From M55B112 sp040903745 (GTDB lineage Bacteria > Bacteroidota > Bacteroidia > Bacteroidales > GCA-2748055): DNA of 64,000 nucleotides. Below the pieces are notes generated by a model, which saw only the letters and a list, made by a program, of their open reading frames with translations, was not told the DNA's origin and made no database searches. The stretch spans positions 1-64,000 of the forward strand of contig JBBDUV010000063.1 in assembly GCA_040903745.1 (NCBI GenBank), in the 5' to 3' direction. Below, one piece after another: positions 22,928 to 31,572 of this stretch. The translations under genes and the position numbers were made by a program. Position 1 is the first letter of the stretch, and each line of letters opens with the position of its first letter.

Positions 22928-24262
22928 CTATTTATTGAACAGCCCAATAACATCATTCAAATTTGCATACAGCAGCAGACTCAAAAGCAACACCATGCCA
23001 ACAATTTGAGCATACTCCATAAATTTATCACCTGGTTTTCTTCCACTAATAATTTCATACAGTAGAAACGTCACATGGCCTCCATCCAGCGCAGGAATAG
23101 GTAGAATATTCATGATGGCTAGCATGATTGAAAGAAAAGCAGTAAGATTCCAAAAGCTTTGCCAATTCCATGTGGAGGGAAAAATGCTGCCTATTGTAAT
23201 GAACCCTCCCAGGGATTCGTGGGCCTTATATTTCTTTGGCTTAAAAAGTTTTTCAAGACTTTTCAAATACTTTTTCGTGGTCTCAGTTCCCTTCTTCAGT
23301 CCGGCGGGAATTGCCTCAAGAAAACTATAATCTATTTCTACCGGATCATATATTTCATACAAGAAAGCAGTATCCATACGCGGTACGACGCCAATGAGCC
23401 CCTTCTCATTGCTGGTCATGGTAAGATCCAATAAACGCTCTCCTCTTTTTGCGGTAATAATGATCTGCTGGTTCACCTTTCCATCCATTCCGGCTTTGAA
23501 CTGATCCCAGAACCTGATTTCTTCACCATCAAGACCGATAATATTGTCACCAGGCTGAAGGCCCGCCTCATGGGCAGGTTGACCGACTGCTACTTCGCTT
23601 ACTACAAACGGAATTCGGGGGATAATCATGATACTGCTTTTTGATAGCACAGGCAGAAACTCCTCATCCACATTGAGCCGTATAATCTCCCCATTACGTT
23701 CCACAGTTATCTCCCGAACCTCATTCAACCATATATCACCGGGAATAGTTTCCCAGCGCTCAACCCTTGCATCATCCAGCTTCAGTACTTTATCGCCATT
23801 ACGAAAACCTATTTCCATGGCCAGGCTATCTACCATAACACCATAACGCAGGTTCTGGTTCGGGACAAACTTCTCACCCCAGGTATAAGATACCATAATA
23901 TAGATCACGATGGCCAGCAAGAAATTCACCATCACACCCCCCAACATGATCAATAGTCTCTGCCAGGCTTTTTTTGACCTGAATTCGTGTGGCTCAGGAG
24001 GTTTTGACATCTGTTCACGGTCCATGGATTCATCGATCATTCCACTGATCTTTACATATCCACCCAATGGAAGCCAGCCGATGCCATACTCTGTTACTCC
24101 AATTTTCTTCTTAAAAAGCGCGAATTTTATATCGAAAAAAAGGTAGAATTTCTCTACCCTGGTTTTAAAAAACCTTGCCAGTATGAAGTGTCCCATCTCG
24201 TGTAAAACGATCAGGATCGATAAGCTCAAAAAAAACTGTCCTAACTTAATCAAAAATACCAT
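22928..24262 (-). CDS. rseP: Site-2 intramembrane metalloprotease RseP
   Basis: RseP cleaves anti-sigma factors or remnant signal peptides inside the inner membrane. The 444-residue protein has the zinc site HEMGH (21-25) in its first helix, two PDZ-like stretches between about 140 and 300 (one with AHEAGLQPGDNIIGLDG), and the third metal ligand in the PALDGGH segment (Asp393). Length is normal. It lies 9 bp after dxr in an M23 peptidase-dxr-rseP run; dxr next to rseP is common gene order in many bacteria. Confidence 0.96.
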   Translation of the reverse strand: MVFLIKLGQFFLSLSILIVLHEMGHFILARFFKTRVEKFYLFFDIKFALFKKKIGVTEYGIGWLPLGGYVKISGMIDESMDREQMSKPPEPHEFRSKKAWQRLLIMLGGVMVNFLLAIVIYIMVSYTWGEKFVPNQNLRYGVMVDSLAMEIGFRNGDKVLKLDDARVERWETIPGDIWLNEVREITVERNGEIIRLNVDEEFLPVLSKSSIMIIPRIPFVVSEVAVGQPAHEAGLQPGDNIIGLDGEEIRFWDQFKAGMDGKVNQQIIITAKRGERLLDLTMTSNEKGLIGVVPRMDTAFLYEIYDPVEIDYSFLEAIPAGLKKGTETTKKYLKSLEKLFKPKKYKAHESLGGFITIGSIFPSTWNWQSFWNLTAFLSIMLAIMNILPIPALDGGHVTFLLYEIISGRKPGDKFMEYAQIVGMVLLLSLLLYANLNDVIGLFNK

Positions 24263-24271
24263 TCCATCAAA

Positions 24272-25420
24272 TTATAATAACTGTTCAGATAATTCTCTTG
24301 CCATTCTGTCTGATCCAATAAGATCATTCAGATCCGGCTTCGCTATAAAACTTGATTTCTCAAGTGTCTTCTCTATAATTTCGGGGATTTGAAAAAACCC
24401 GATTTTCTCTTTCAGGAACGCTTCAACTGCTACCTCATTTGCAGCATTCATAGTGCAGGGACAATTCCCTCCCTTTTCCATAGCCTCAAAAGAAAGTGCA
24501 AGGTTACGAAAAATTTTGTAATCGGGCGACTGGAAACTGAGTTTTGGAAAATCAGAAAAATCAAACCGTGGATAAACGGAGGGTATTCTCTCCGGGAATG
24601 ACAATGCATACTGAATGGGTAAACGCATATCTGGCAATCCCATCTGTGCCTTCATGGATCCGTCGGTAAACTGCACCAGAGAATGTATGATCGACTCAGG
24701 GTGAATAATCACCTCGATCTGCTCACTTCTCAGATCAAAGAGCCATTTTGCTTCGATCACCTCCAGCCCTTTGTTCATCATTGTTGCAGAGTCAATACTA
24801 ATTTTCGGTCCCATGCACCAGTTTGGATGATTCAAGGCTTGTTCCGGCTTGACATTTTCTAGTTCTGACAAACTTGAGTTGAGAAACGGTCCGCCAGAGG
24901 CTGTCAGAATAATCTTCTCTATTGTGTGGCTGAATTCTCCCACCAGGCACTGAAAAAGTGCGGAATGTTCTGAATCAACCGGAATAATTGTAACATTCTT
25001 TTGATGGGCAAGGTCCATGATTAGCTTACCTGCTACCACCATGGTCTCCTTGTTGGCCAGAGCAATGCTCTTGCCTGCCTCTATCGCCGCGATTGTAGGT
25101 TTCAGTCCTGCAAATCCAACCATTGCGGTAAGTACCATATGAACAGTATCCATGGTAACAACCTGTTCCATCGCATCCATACCACAGTAAACTTTAACTG
25201 GCAGACGGGAGAGTTCAATTTTCAGACGATCATAATGATGGTCATTGGATATCACAACAACATTCGGGACAAATTCAAAAGACTGTCTGATCAATAGATC
25301 AACATTATTGTTGGCTGTCAGCACCTCAACATCAAAACGGTCAGGATTGTTCCGGATAACTTCAAGTGCCTGTGTTCCAATGGAACCTGTCGATCCAAGT
25401 ATGGCAATTCCTCTCTTCAT
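24272..25420 (-). CDS. dxr: 1-deoxy-D-xylulose-5-phosphate reductoisomerase
   Basis: DXR converts DXP to MEP with NADPH in isoprenoid synthesis. The 382-residue product has the dinucleotide motif GSTGSIG (9-15), LANKETMV, the metal-binding segment VDSEHSALFQC and TASGGPF, then ISIDSATMMNKGLE. All expected motifs are present. It lies 3 bp after the M23 peptidase gene and 9 bp before rseP. Confidence 0.97.
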   Translation of the reverse strand: MKRGIAILGSTGSIGTQALEVIRNNPDRFDVEVLTANNNVDLLIRQSFEFVPNVVVISNDHHYDRLKIELSRLPVKVYCGMDAMEQVVTMDTVHMVLTAMVGFAGLKPTIAAIEAGKSIALANKETMVVAGKLIMDLAHQKNVTIIPVDSEHSALFQCLVGEFSHTIEKIILTASGGPFLNSSLSELENVKPEQALNHPNWCMGPKISIDSATMMNKGLEVIEAKWLFDLRSEQIEVIIHPESIIHSLVQFTDGSMKAQMGLPDMRLPIQYALSFPERIPSVYPRFDFSDFPKLSFQSPDYKIFRNLALSFEAMEKGGNCPCTMNAANEVAVEAFLKEKIGFFQIPEIIEKTLEKSSFIAKPDLNDLIGSDRMARELSEQLL

Positions 25421-25423
25421 TCA

Positions 25424-26293
25424 CTAAAAAGCTATATAATCAGAGGGATTTAGCGGCACTCCATTGTGCCAAAGCTCAAAGTGAAGATGGGGACCGGTGG
25501 TGAGCTCCCCTGAATTACCTATAATAGCGATGGCATCTCCGGCATTTACTTTCATTCCGACTGTCTTAAACAATTCTGCATTATGCTTATATACAGACAT
25601 CATATTGTTTTCATGCTGTATCTGAATAACATGTCCGGTCTCGAGTGTCCATGTTGCCATTGTTACCGTTCCGCTGAGTGCTGCTTTAACCACCTCATCC
25701 GGCCCCGCCACCAGATCAATCCCGTAATGATTCTCCAGGGGATTAAAATGATTGGTTATGATACCACGCACCGGAGTGAAAAAATGAATGTCATGAAGTT
25801 CCTTTCCTTCTGCTGGGCGGTCTGAAATACTTAACCTAAACTGCTCTTCAGCCTCCACTTTTTGTCGTAGAATAGAGTCGCTTGCAGATCTGTAGAAAAT
25901 GATCTCATCAGGATTTTGACTGGTTGAAGTGTCATTAAGATAATCCATCGGACGTTCACCATTTACAATCCTGTTGATATTCAAAAAATATTGGTCACGT
26001 ATTGCCAGTTCACGTTGAATAGAATCGAGCTTCATGGCATTCTGCCGGATATGGTGGCTCATCATGGCATCAGGATAACCGGGAATCAGTTCCCGGATAG
26101 GTGTGTATGCAATGGCAATATAAACCAAGGCTATAACAAGCAAGGTCATAATCCCTGTAATAGCCATGATATTCAACCTTGATAACCTGACGAAACCAAC
26201 CTCTTCATATGATTCTTCATTTAGAATAACCAGGCGGTACTTTTGCATCAGTTTACGCAGGAAACCTCTCTTTTTCTCTTTGCTTTTAACCAT
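25424..26293 (-). CDS. Membrane-anchored M23 peptidase (LytM family)
   Basis: This 289-residue protein has a basic cytoplasmic N-terminus, one membrane helix (about 41-63), a helical stalk (about 75-155) and a periplasmic LytM domain (about 168-289). The zinc ligands His189 and Asp193 (NHYGID) and His271 in GPHLHFE, with His269, are all present, so it should be an active peptidoglycan endopeptidase. Related anchored M23 proteins act in cell separation or envelope assembly. It is first in the run with dxr and rseP, with a TATCTTTG -7 box about 20 bp upstream. Confidence 0.93.
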   Translation of the reverse strand: MVKSKEKKRGFLRKLMQKYRLVILNEESYEEVGFVRLSRLNIMAITGIMTLLVIALVYIAIAYTPIRELIPGYPDAMMSHHIRQNAMKLDSIQRELAIRDQYFLNINRIVNGERPMDYLNDTSTSQNPDEIIFYRSASDSILRQKVEAEEQFRLSISDRPAEGKELHDIHFFTPVRGIITNHFNPLENHYGIDLVAGPDEVVKAALSGTVTMATWTLETGHVIQIQHENNMMSVYKHNAELFKTVGMKVNAGDAIAIIGNSGELTTGPHLHFELWHNGVPLNPSDYIAF

Positions 26294-26312
26294 GACCCAT
26301 TCTGATGAATCA

Positions 26313-26320
26313 CAAAGATA
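26313..26320 (-). promoter_or_regulatory. Predicted promoter -7 box (TATCTTTG) for M23-dxr-rseP
   Basis: An exact TAnnTTTG match lies 19 bp before the M23 start on the same strand. No TTTG is found at -33. The leader would be short. Confidence 0.45.
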
Positions 26321-26442
26321 ATAAACTTAGTTGAGAGTCGGTTATTCTGATAACCGTTTCGGTTTTGAAGCATAGCAGCAATGCGCTTCGCAAGAGACTG
26401 TATTTACTACCGGGCACAACTGGCAAAAGGAGAGATAAAAAC

Positions 26443-26703
26443 TCAAAAATCAAATAAGGGCAAAATATCGGATCTGACATATGCCAGACCGTCCTGACTT
26501 TCCAGATAAGTTTTCCTGAGCAATGCCTCGGTCTCATCGTTGAATAGCTCCATATGAATCAATGTCCATGGCTTAAACGCATTGGTCCAGTCATCGTCCC
26601 CGGCGCCATTGTGCGATACCATACTGTCGCCCAGACCGGTAGTAAGCCCTATAAACAGCTTGTTAAAAGATGGGGAATAGAGTACATATACTTTATAAAG
26701 CAT
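26443..26703 (-). CDS. GIY-YIG-like domain protein, active site degenerate
   Basis: This 86-residue protein begins YKVYVLYSPSFNKLFIGLT, which follows the GIY-YIG strand pair with FIG in place of YIG. It keeps HN (30-31) and an EALLRKTYLES helix. The Arg normally found about nine residues after YIG (RLKEHN) is missing: the segment reads GDSMVSHN. That Arg is important for catalysis in the family, so the protein may bind DNA without cutting, or be decaying. It stands alone. Confidence 0.7.
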   Translation of the reverse strand: MLYKVYVLYSPSFNKLFIGLTTGLGDSMVSHNGAGDDDWTNAFKPWTLIHMELFNDETEALLRKTYLESQDGLAYVRSDILPLFDF

Positions 26704-26994
26704 TGCAGATTAATTTAAACGTGTAAAAATAACTATAAATCATAAACTTCTGTTATCATTCAACTAAATGACCAGATTTTCTTTTAAAATGATTTATTGA
26801 TGGTAGATTTACTGTTTGAATCCCACAATGCAAGGGTGTTCTCACTGGCATCGTAATTCAGGGCAAGGATTATGGTTATGCAAATTAGTGAAAATTTTTT
26901 TGGGGGTCATTATTCTCTATTTAGATTATCCAGTAACAAATGAAAGATGATGCTAAAGCAACTGTCTGGTTTGGTGTTAATGCTGATTCATTAA

Positions 26995-28677
26995 TTAATC
27001 GGCAAATTCACCGTAGGGCCTGCCCGGGAAGGATGAAAGGAATTTTGACAACTTCTCCTTCATCTCTGCTGACTTTTCAGGATAGGCGTCAAAAACATTA
27101 TTTAACTCCCTGGGGTCCTCTTGTAAATGATACAGCTGATCTGGTTCAAAATAATTTGGATTTAGCAAAACGGAATGGTAACCCAGATGCGAGTTCCTGA
27201 TGTAATAAGGTCTTTCGTGCTTGTGTCCGTTCCAGCCAGTATAAATCACTCCTCTTTCCATCTGATCTATGGCCTCGTCGTTGTACCTGACAGAGATATA
27301 CTTCCAGTCCCTGGTTAACACACCACGGGCAAAACCAATCTCAAAGAACAATTGGTCGTGTACCGGTTCTTTGCTTCCCGACAATGTGCTTTTCAAACTC
27401 ACACCATCCATCGGTTCAACTGTTTCAAGGTCAACTCCTGCGAGATCGAGGAAAGTAGGTGTGAAATCGATATTCTGAACCAGATCGTCATAAACCGAAC
27501 CAGGCTTAATTTCTTCCGGCCAATATATTATTAATGGGATTTTTACACCTCCTTCATAGAGGGTTGTCTTCTGAAAATTGTAATTACCATGATCCGAACA
27601 TATCACGATAAGCGTATTGTCCAGAATTCCTTTCTCCTCAAGCTTTCCAACAACTCTTCCAATAGCGTGATCGAACCAGGTGAGCCAGGCATGATCTGTA
27701 CTTTTTCCGGTTGCCCTGACTTCATCCAATATATTTTGTCTGTCGGGAATATAATGAAGCAGATCCTCTCCGTAGCCTTCACCTGTAAAACCGGGGTTGG
27801 AATCAAGTCCATACGGATATTCTCCATTTCGTTTGATCCACGGAGCAGGTCCGTGTGGAATGGTCTCACTATAATAAAGAAAGAATGGTTGATCTCCGGC
27901 CTGATCGATAAATTCCAGTGCTGCCTGATTCTTCCATTCAACATTGTGTACATTCAGAGAATCGTTGTGCAACTCCTTTAAATTTGCTGCATAAATACCA
28001 TTTGCATAATCAAAACCAAAATCCCGGATTCGGTCCGACCAGAATTTATGATTATGACGCATCTTTTCATTTACTTCGGGCTCTTTGGGATTTGCATCCT
28101 GGTTATAGGTAAGCAATCCGTTTCCCTCCCAGTTCTGTCTTCTGAGCAGATGGTGGTCAACGATGTGACTTTTCCCGACAAAACCTGTTCTATATCCGGC
28201 TTTCTGGAGTAACCTGGGCAGGTTTTCCCTGCTTTCTTCAAGTTCCGTATTATTCTCTACCCTTGTCATTGTTCCTGCAGGATGAAGGTTCATGAAAGAT
28301 TTTCCCTCAGACCGCCCTGCAAACCTACCGGTAAGAATGGTATACCGACTGGCTGAACATACTGTGCTTGACACATAAGCATTCGAGAAAATCATTCCAT
28401 TTTGTGCCAGATCATCAATGATCGGCGTATGCACATCAGGATCTCCGCAGAATCCAAAGGGATGGGACTGAACTCCCATCCTATTGCCATTGGCCAGTTC
28501 CAGATCCCTGTCCTCCGGCAATGGGACAATAGGACTCTGATCATCTGTAATGATGAAAATAATATTGGGTGGCGAAAGTTTATTATTACTGCTGCAGCTG
28601 CAAAGAAACAACATCGAAAGCAAAACCGCTGTTGTCAGCTGAAATTGCAGGCTACTTGTTAAACTCTTTTTATTCAT
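26995..28677 (-). CDS. Type I sulfatase, lipoprotein
   Basis: The enzyme hydrolyses sulfate esters, probably on sulfated polysaccharides, at the periplasmic or outer surface. From the ATG at 28677 the 560-residue precursor has a lipobox near LCSC, the metal-binding ITDDQ (Asp45, Asp46) and the formylglycine motif CSASR at 107-111, where Cys107 would need an anaerobic or FGE-type maturase not seen here. A later SDHGN supplies further metal ligands. The longer in-frame ATG at 28782 would bury the signal peptide. It lies 16 bp after an EEP-family gene, likely the same operon. Confidence 0.9.
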   Translation of the reverse strand: MNKKSLTSSLQFQLTTAVLLSMLFLCSCSSNNKLSPPNIIFIITDDQSPIVPLPEDRDLELANGNRMGVQSHPFGFCGDPDVHTPIIDDLAQNGMIFSNAYVSSTVCSASRYTILTGRFAGRSEGKSFMNLHPAGTMTRVENNTELEESRENLPRLLQKAGYRTGFVGKSHIVDHHLLRRQNWEGNGLLTYNQDANPKEPEVNEKMRHNHKFWSDRIRDFGFDYANGIYAANLKELHNDSLNVHNVEWKNQAALEFIDQAGDQPFFLYYSETIPHGPAPWIKRNGEYPYGLDSNPGFTGEGYGEDLLHYIPDRQNILDEVRATGKSTDHAWLTWFDHAIGRVVGKLEEKGILDNTLIVICSDHGNYNFQKTTLYEGGVKIPLIIYWPEEIKPGSVYDDLVQNIDFTPTFLDLAGVDLETVEPMDGVSLKSTLSGSKEPVHDQLFFEIGFARGVLTRDWKYISVRYNDEAIDQMERGVIYTGWNGHKHERPYYIRNSHLGYHSVLLNPNYFEPDQLYHLQEDPRELNNVFDAYPEKSAEMKEKLSKFLSSFPGRPYGEFAD

Positions 28678-28693
28678 TTCTGTTGTATTACAT

Positions 28694-29602
28694 TTAAAAT
28701 TCAAATTCGACATAGATAGGATTGTGATCCGAGGGATAAACCCCGTCAACATGATAATCGACCTCTTCGTAGTGAAGCACATTCACCGGACCCCTGTAAA
28801 GGATCCAGTCAATTTCTTTATGCTCATCGGAGGTATCGGAAAACAGACCTTGCCCCCCGTTCAAGGTGCCTTCGACCAGCACTTGATAGGGAAGACTCCC
28901 TGGACGGCAGTTGAAATCGCCCATTAGAAAGACTGGCCGCTCCGGTGCCCACTCCCCGAAAGGACCAAGGTCCCTGACTCTTTCTGCAATAAGTTTTGCA
29001 GCATTTAATCTGGCCATTGCCTGATCCCGGCGATCAAAAAAGTGTGTGTTGAACAGATAGAATTCCTGCGTGTTTTCCCAATGCCCTCTGTAATCCTGGG
29101 GGTATAGACTTTCCTCCCCTTCTCCTGTTTTGTTAAGGAACGAAAGCCTTACCCAGGTAACCATGCGTGGGTTGACTGCAGGTCCGCTACCGATCACTTC
29201 GGGAGTTTTCGACAACTGGAAACTCTGCAATTCCCGCAGACGAAATTTATCTCGTTTGATAAAAATGGCCATATGCTCGTCATCATCACCACCCTTACGT
29301 CCTTCTCCAACAACGATATACTCCGGAAGTTTCTCCATAAGATAATCGACCTGTTCCTTCAATCCCTCCTGAATACCTATGATATCCGGTTCATATTTCC
29401 GTATCAGATCAACCTGCATATCACGGCGCACCTCCCAGGAAGGTTCGTACACCGGACTCGCAAACTTCAGGTTGTATGTCATCAGGCGTAAAAGTGTATT
29501 TTCCTTTTCAATGGACTTTTCTTGTCCCATTGAAAGGTTCGCGTTTGCACTCAATAGGAATGCAATGATAAGGGTCAATTTCAACATCTTCAATAGTTTC
29601 AT
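28694..29602 (-). CDS. Secreted endonuclease/exonuclease/phosphatase (EEP) family hydrolase
   Basis: This 302-residue protein has a signal peptide (about 1-26) and the EEP fold motifs: MTYNLKF (metal-facing Asn), IIGIQEG (catalytic Glu), MGDFNCRP (Asp, Asn) and the terminal SDHNPIYVEF (Asp-His pair). All catalytic residues are present. Such proteins may act as phosphodiesterases on nucleic acid, phospholipid or sugar phosphates; the substrate cannot be read from sequence. It is probably co-transcribed with the sulfatase downstream. Confidence 0.88.
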   Translation of the reverse strand: MKLLKMLKLTLIIAFLLSANANLSMGQEKSIEKENTLLRLMTYNLKFASPVYEPSWEVRRDMQVDLIRKYEPDIIGIQEGLKEQVDYLMEKLPEYIVVGEGRKGGDDDEHMAIFIKRDKFRLRELQSFQLSKTPEVIGSGPAVNPRMVTWVRLSFLNKTGEGEESLYPQDYRGHWENTQEFYLFNTHFFDRRDQAMARLNAAKLIAERVRDLGPFGEWAPERPVFLMGDFNCRPGSLPYQVLVEGTLNGGQGLFSDTSDEHKEIDWILYRGPVNVLHYEEVDYHVDGVYPSDHNPIYVEFEF

Positions 29603-29620
29603 TTTTTAAAGGTATTTTAT

Positions 29621-29871
29621 CTAATTTATATTCAATAGTTTAACCCGAACAATATCATTAATCGCAACCCTTACCAGGTATGTTCCTGGCAATATATCGG
29701 TAGCAGGTATATTTACAGTAGTCATTCCAGAAAGTCGGAGTGTTCCTCACATCCCCATCATAGTAATAGGTCTCGTTATTGCTTCGTACTCCTGTGTTTT
29801 CTACTGTGTGCGCCCTGTGCAAATGACAGTAATATCGTCGTAATAAGACTATTTATTATACTTTTATTCAT
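29621..29871 (-). pseudogene. Remnant of a secreted T9SS-cargo gene (signal peptide plus sorting tail)
   Basis: The minus strand starts with ATG at 29871 and a good signal peptide (MNKSIINSLITTILLSFAQG). The frame soon stops, but a +1 frame continues as AHTVENTG...YYYDGDVRNTPTFWNDY. A third frame from about 29745 to TAG at 29621 encodes TLRLSGMTTVNIPATDILPG followed by TYLVRVAINDIVRVKLLNI, a typical T9SS type A C-terminal sorting domain. The start and end of a large secreted protein therefore remain while nearly the whole middle is gone and two frameshifts separate the pieces. It sits 19 bp upstream of the EEP gene on the same strand. Confidence 0.72.
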
Positions 29872-30214
29872 CCCGAAATTAACACATAAGTCATTTTTCT
29901 CTGATGGTTATCTGTTACATTAATCAGCAGTAAGATAACAATTCCCCCAATAATTTATTATTAATAATTGGCAAATTAATGTCTATTCATACATCAATTA
30001 TTCAATTTCCTGCAAAATGGAACCCTCACAAGCCAGCGTTGCAACATTACATGATAATAATATGAGAATTTCTTGAAATTAATATGAACACAGTCTATTG
30101 TCTATCGATCCGGAATCTTTTAATCCACCACTATCTAAAGTTATACTTTTAAACTATTCAATACAAATATTTCTAGCAAAATCGCCTTACAAAACGGATT
30201 CAAAAGGTATTATT
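29872..30214. other. AT-rich gene-free stretch
   Basis: About 340 bp with no reading frame, hairpin or repeat that I can support. It separates the T9SS-cargo remnant from the duplicated tRNA-fMet 3' end. Confidence 0.5.
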
Positions 30215-30268
30215 AAAAAAAACTCCCCATCAAATCTGATGAGAAGTCCTTTTTAGTAGCGGGGGTAG
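30215..30268 (-). repeat. Orphan tRNA-fMet 3' end with its own terminator
   Basis: The 15-bp word TAGTAGCGGGGGTAG at 30254-30268 repeats the 3' end of the true tRNA-fMet (30363-30377). Immediately downstream on the minus strand is a second terminator (arms 30222-30231 and 30238-30247 with two G-U pairs, then eight T). A terminator plus tRNA tail without a tRNA body points to a lost or replaced second copy. Confidence 0.6.
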
Positions 30269-30324
30269 TGTTGCCCCTCCTCCTGTCGTCGGAGGAGCGA
30301 GTCCTCAGGGGGAGGCCTTACTAA

Positions 30325-30360
30325 GGAAAAGCCTTCCGATCCCTGATCGGAAGGCTTTTT
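30325..30360 (-). terminator. Rho-independent terminator of tRNA-fMet
   Basis: A 12-bp stem (AGCCTTCCGATC and its complement, loop of about four) lies just after the tRNA 3' end on the minus strand; both flanks are A/T rich. Confidence 0.8.
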
Positions 30361-30365
30361 CTTAG

Positions 30366-30438
<73 letters not shown>

Positions 30439-30610
30439 ATATCCATATTAGGTTCCGAACTGATCCCGGGTTTTCGACGGTACGGTATCGAAACCTTAAT
30501 TTTTTCGTTTGCGGATGCAAATATAACAGATGTTTTGGGATTCTCAAAACAGATCGGCTCTTTTAAAAAAGACCCTTCCGTTTTGTCCGCGGCTGGCTCA
30601 CTGAAACTGT

Positions 30611-31060
30611 TTACCGTATCACTTTTACATTGATGGCAGCCAGGCCCTTCTGACCCTTCTCTGTTTCAAAACTAACCTTGTTGCCTTCGGTAATATCCTC
30701 GTGGGTGTTATTGATATGAACAAAAATGCTCTCCTTTGTGTCAGCATCCCTGATAAATCCGAAGCCTTTAGAATCATAAAAATTTGTAACAATACCGGTT
30801 CTTACTTTACTCCGTGATGCTCCATCACTTTTGGGTATGCTAACCTCTATATCTTCAGCCTTGGTTTCTTCCTTATCAGACGGATCCTGCGGTTTCGAGG
30901 TAATATTTCCAAATTCATCCACGTAGGCAATCATATCATCAAGACCGCCCTTGTTATCTGTATCTTTACGAGCCAGTTTCTTGGCCATTTTGTCCTTCCG
31001 CTTCTTTTCCTTTTTCTTTCTTACGTCTTTTTTATTGAATGATTCTTGTGATCTACCCAT
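30611..31060 (-). CDS. Cold-shock-domain protein with basic N-terminal extension
   Basis: This 149-residue protein has a lysine-rich, highly basic N-terminus (about 1-32), a linker, then a cold-shock domain (about 86-149) with RNP1 KGFGFI and RNP2 IFVHI. It should bind single-stranded RNA or DNA. This extended form is common in Bacteroidota alongside a short CspA-like protein, which is encoded 61 bp upstream on the same strand, so the two may share a transcript. Confidence 0.9.
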   Translation of the reverse strand: MGRSQESFNKKDVRKKKEKKRKDKMAKKLARKDTDNKGGLDDMIAYVDEFGNITSKPQDPSDKEETKAEDIEVSIPKSDGASRSKVRTGIVTNFYDSKGFGFIRDADTKESIFVHINNTHEDITEGNKVSFETEKGQKGLAAINVKVIR

Positions 31061-31121
31061 TAATTACCTATTAATTACTACGCTGCACATACATATTTTC
31101 GCTTAAACAAAAACAAACTGA

Positions 31122-31322
31122 TTAGTCAATTGCTCTTACATTAACAGCGAAAAGCCCCTTTTCTCCCTCTTTTACTTCAAACTCAACTGCCTGATCAGGC
31201 TGTAGATCTGAATGCGAATCGGCTAATCCTGTTCTGTGAACAAAGATGTCTTTCCCATTTTCAGTTTCGATGAAGCCAAATCCTTTTACATCATCATACC
31301 ATTTTAATTTTCCATTTTCCAT
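31122..31322 (-). CDS. CspA-family cold-shock protein
   Basis: This 66-residue protein is a single cold-shock domain with RNP1 KGFGFI (13-18) and RNP2 IFVH (26-29), so it is an RNA chaperone or mRNA structure melter. Length is typical. A TACCTTTG -7 box at 31441-31448 implies a leader of about 110 nt, in keeping with the long structured leaders of cold-shock mRNAs, though I cannot show a thermosensor fold by eye. Confidence 0.95.
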   Translation of the reverse strand: MENGKLKWYDDVKGFGFIETENGKDIFVHRTGLADSHSDLQPDQAVEFEVKEGEKGLFAVNVRAID

Positions 31323-31440
31323 TTTTACTACTGTTTATTGTTAAATTTGCTTTTGGCAGTTCTAAAAAGGCGAACCAGAAACGATACCCATTAAGGAATC
31401 AACTAGCCCATAAACCACTTTTTTTACCAAATAATTCCTG

Positions 31441-31448
31441 CAAAGGTA
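31441..31448 (-). promoter_or_regulatory. Predicted csp promoter -7 box (TACCTTTG)
   Basis: An exact TAnnTTTG match lies about 120 bp before the cold-shock gene on the same strand; the -33 TTTG is not present. It identifies a long 5' leader for the csp mRNA. Confidence 0.45.
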
Positions 31449-31572
31449 ATTCTTTTTAACTGCATTTTCGCATCTGTTTGGTTTTTAATGACTTTTTTAT
31501 GGCGAAAGTGATCTGGAATCGGATCAAACAGACAATCCACATGGTGATTCAGGCAAAAATACATTTTATAAT

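Noticed and set aside
26786..26900. Minus-strand peptide fragment (ILALNYDASENTLALWDSNSK and on) in the gap downstream of the GIY-YIG gene
   Set aside because: It looks slightly coding-like, but there is no start, it is short and I recognise no family, so it is not listed as a pseudogene.
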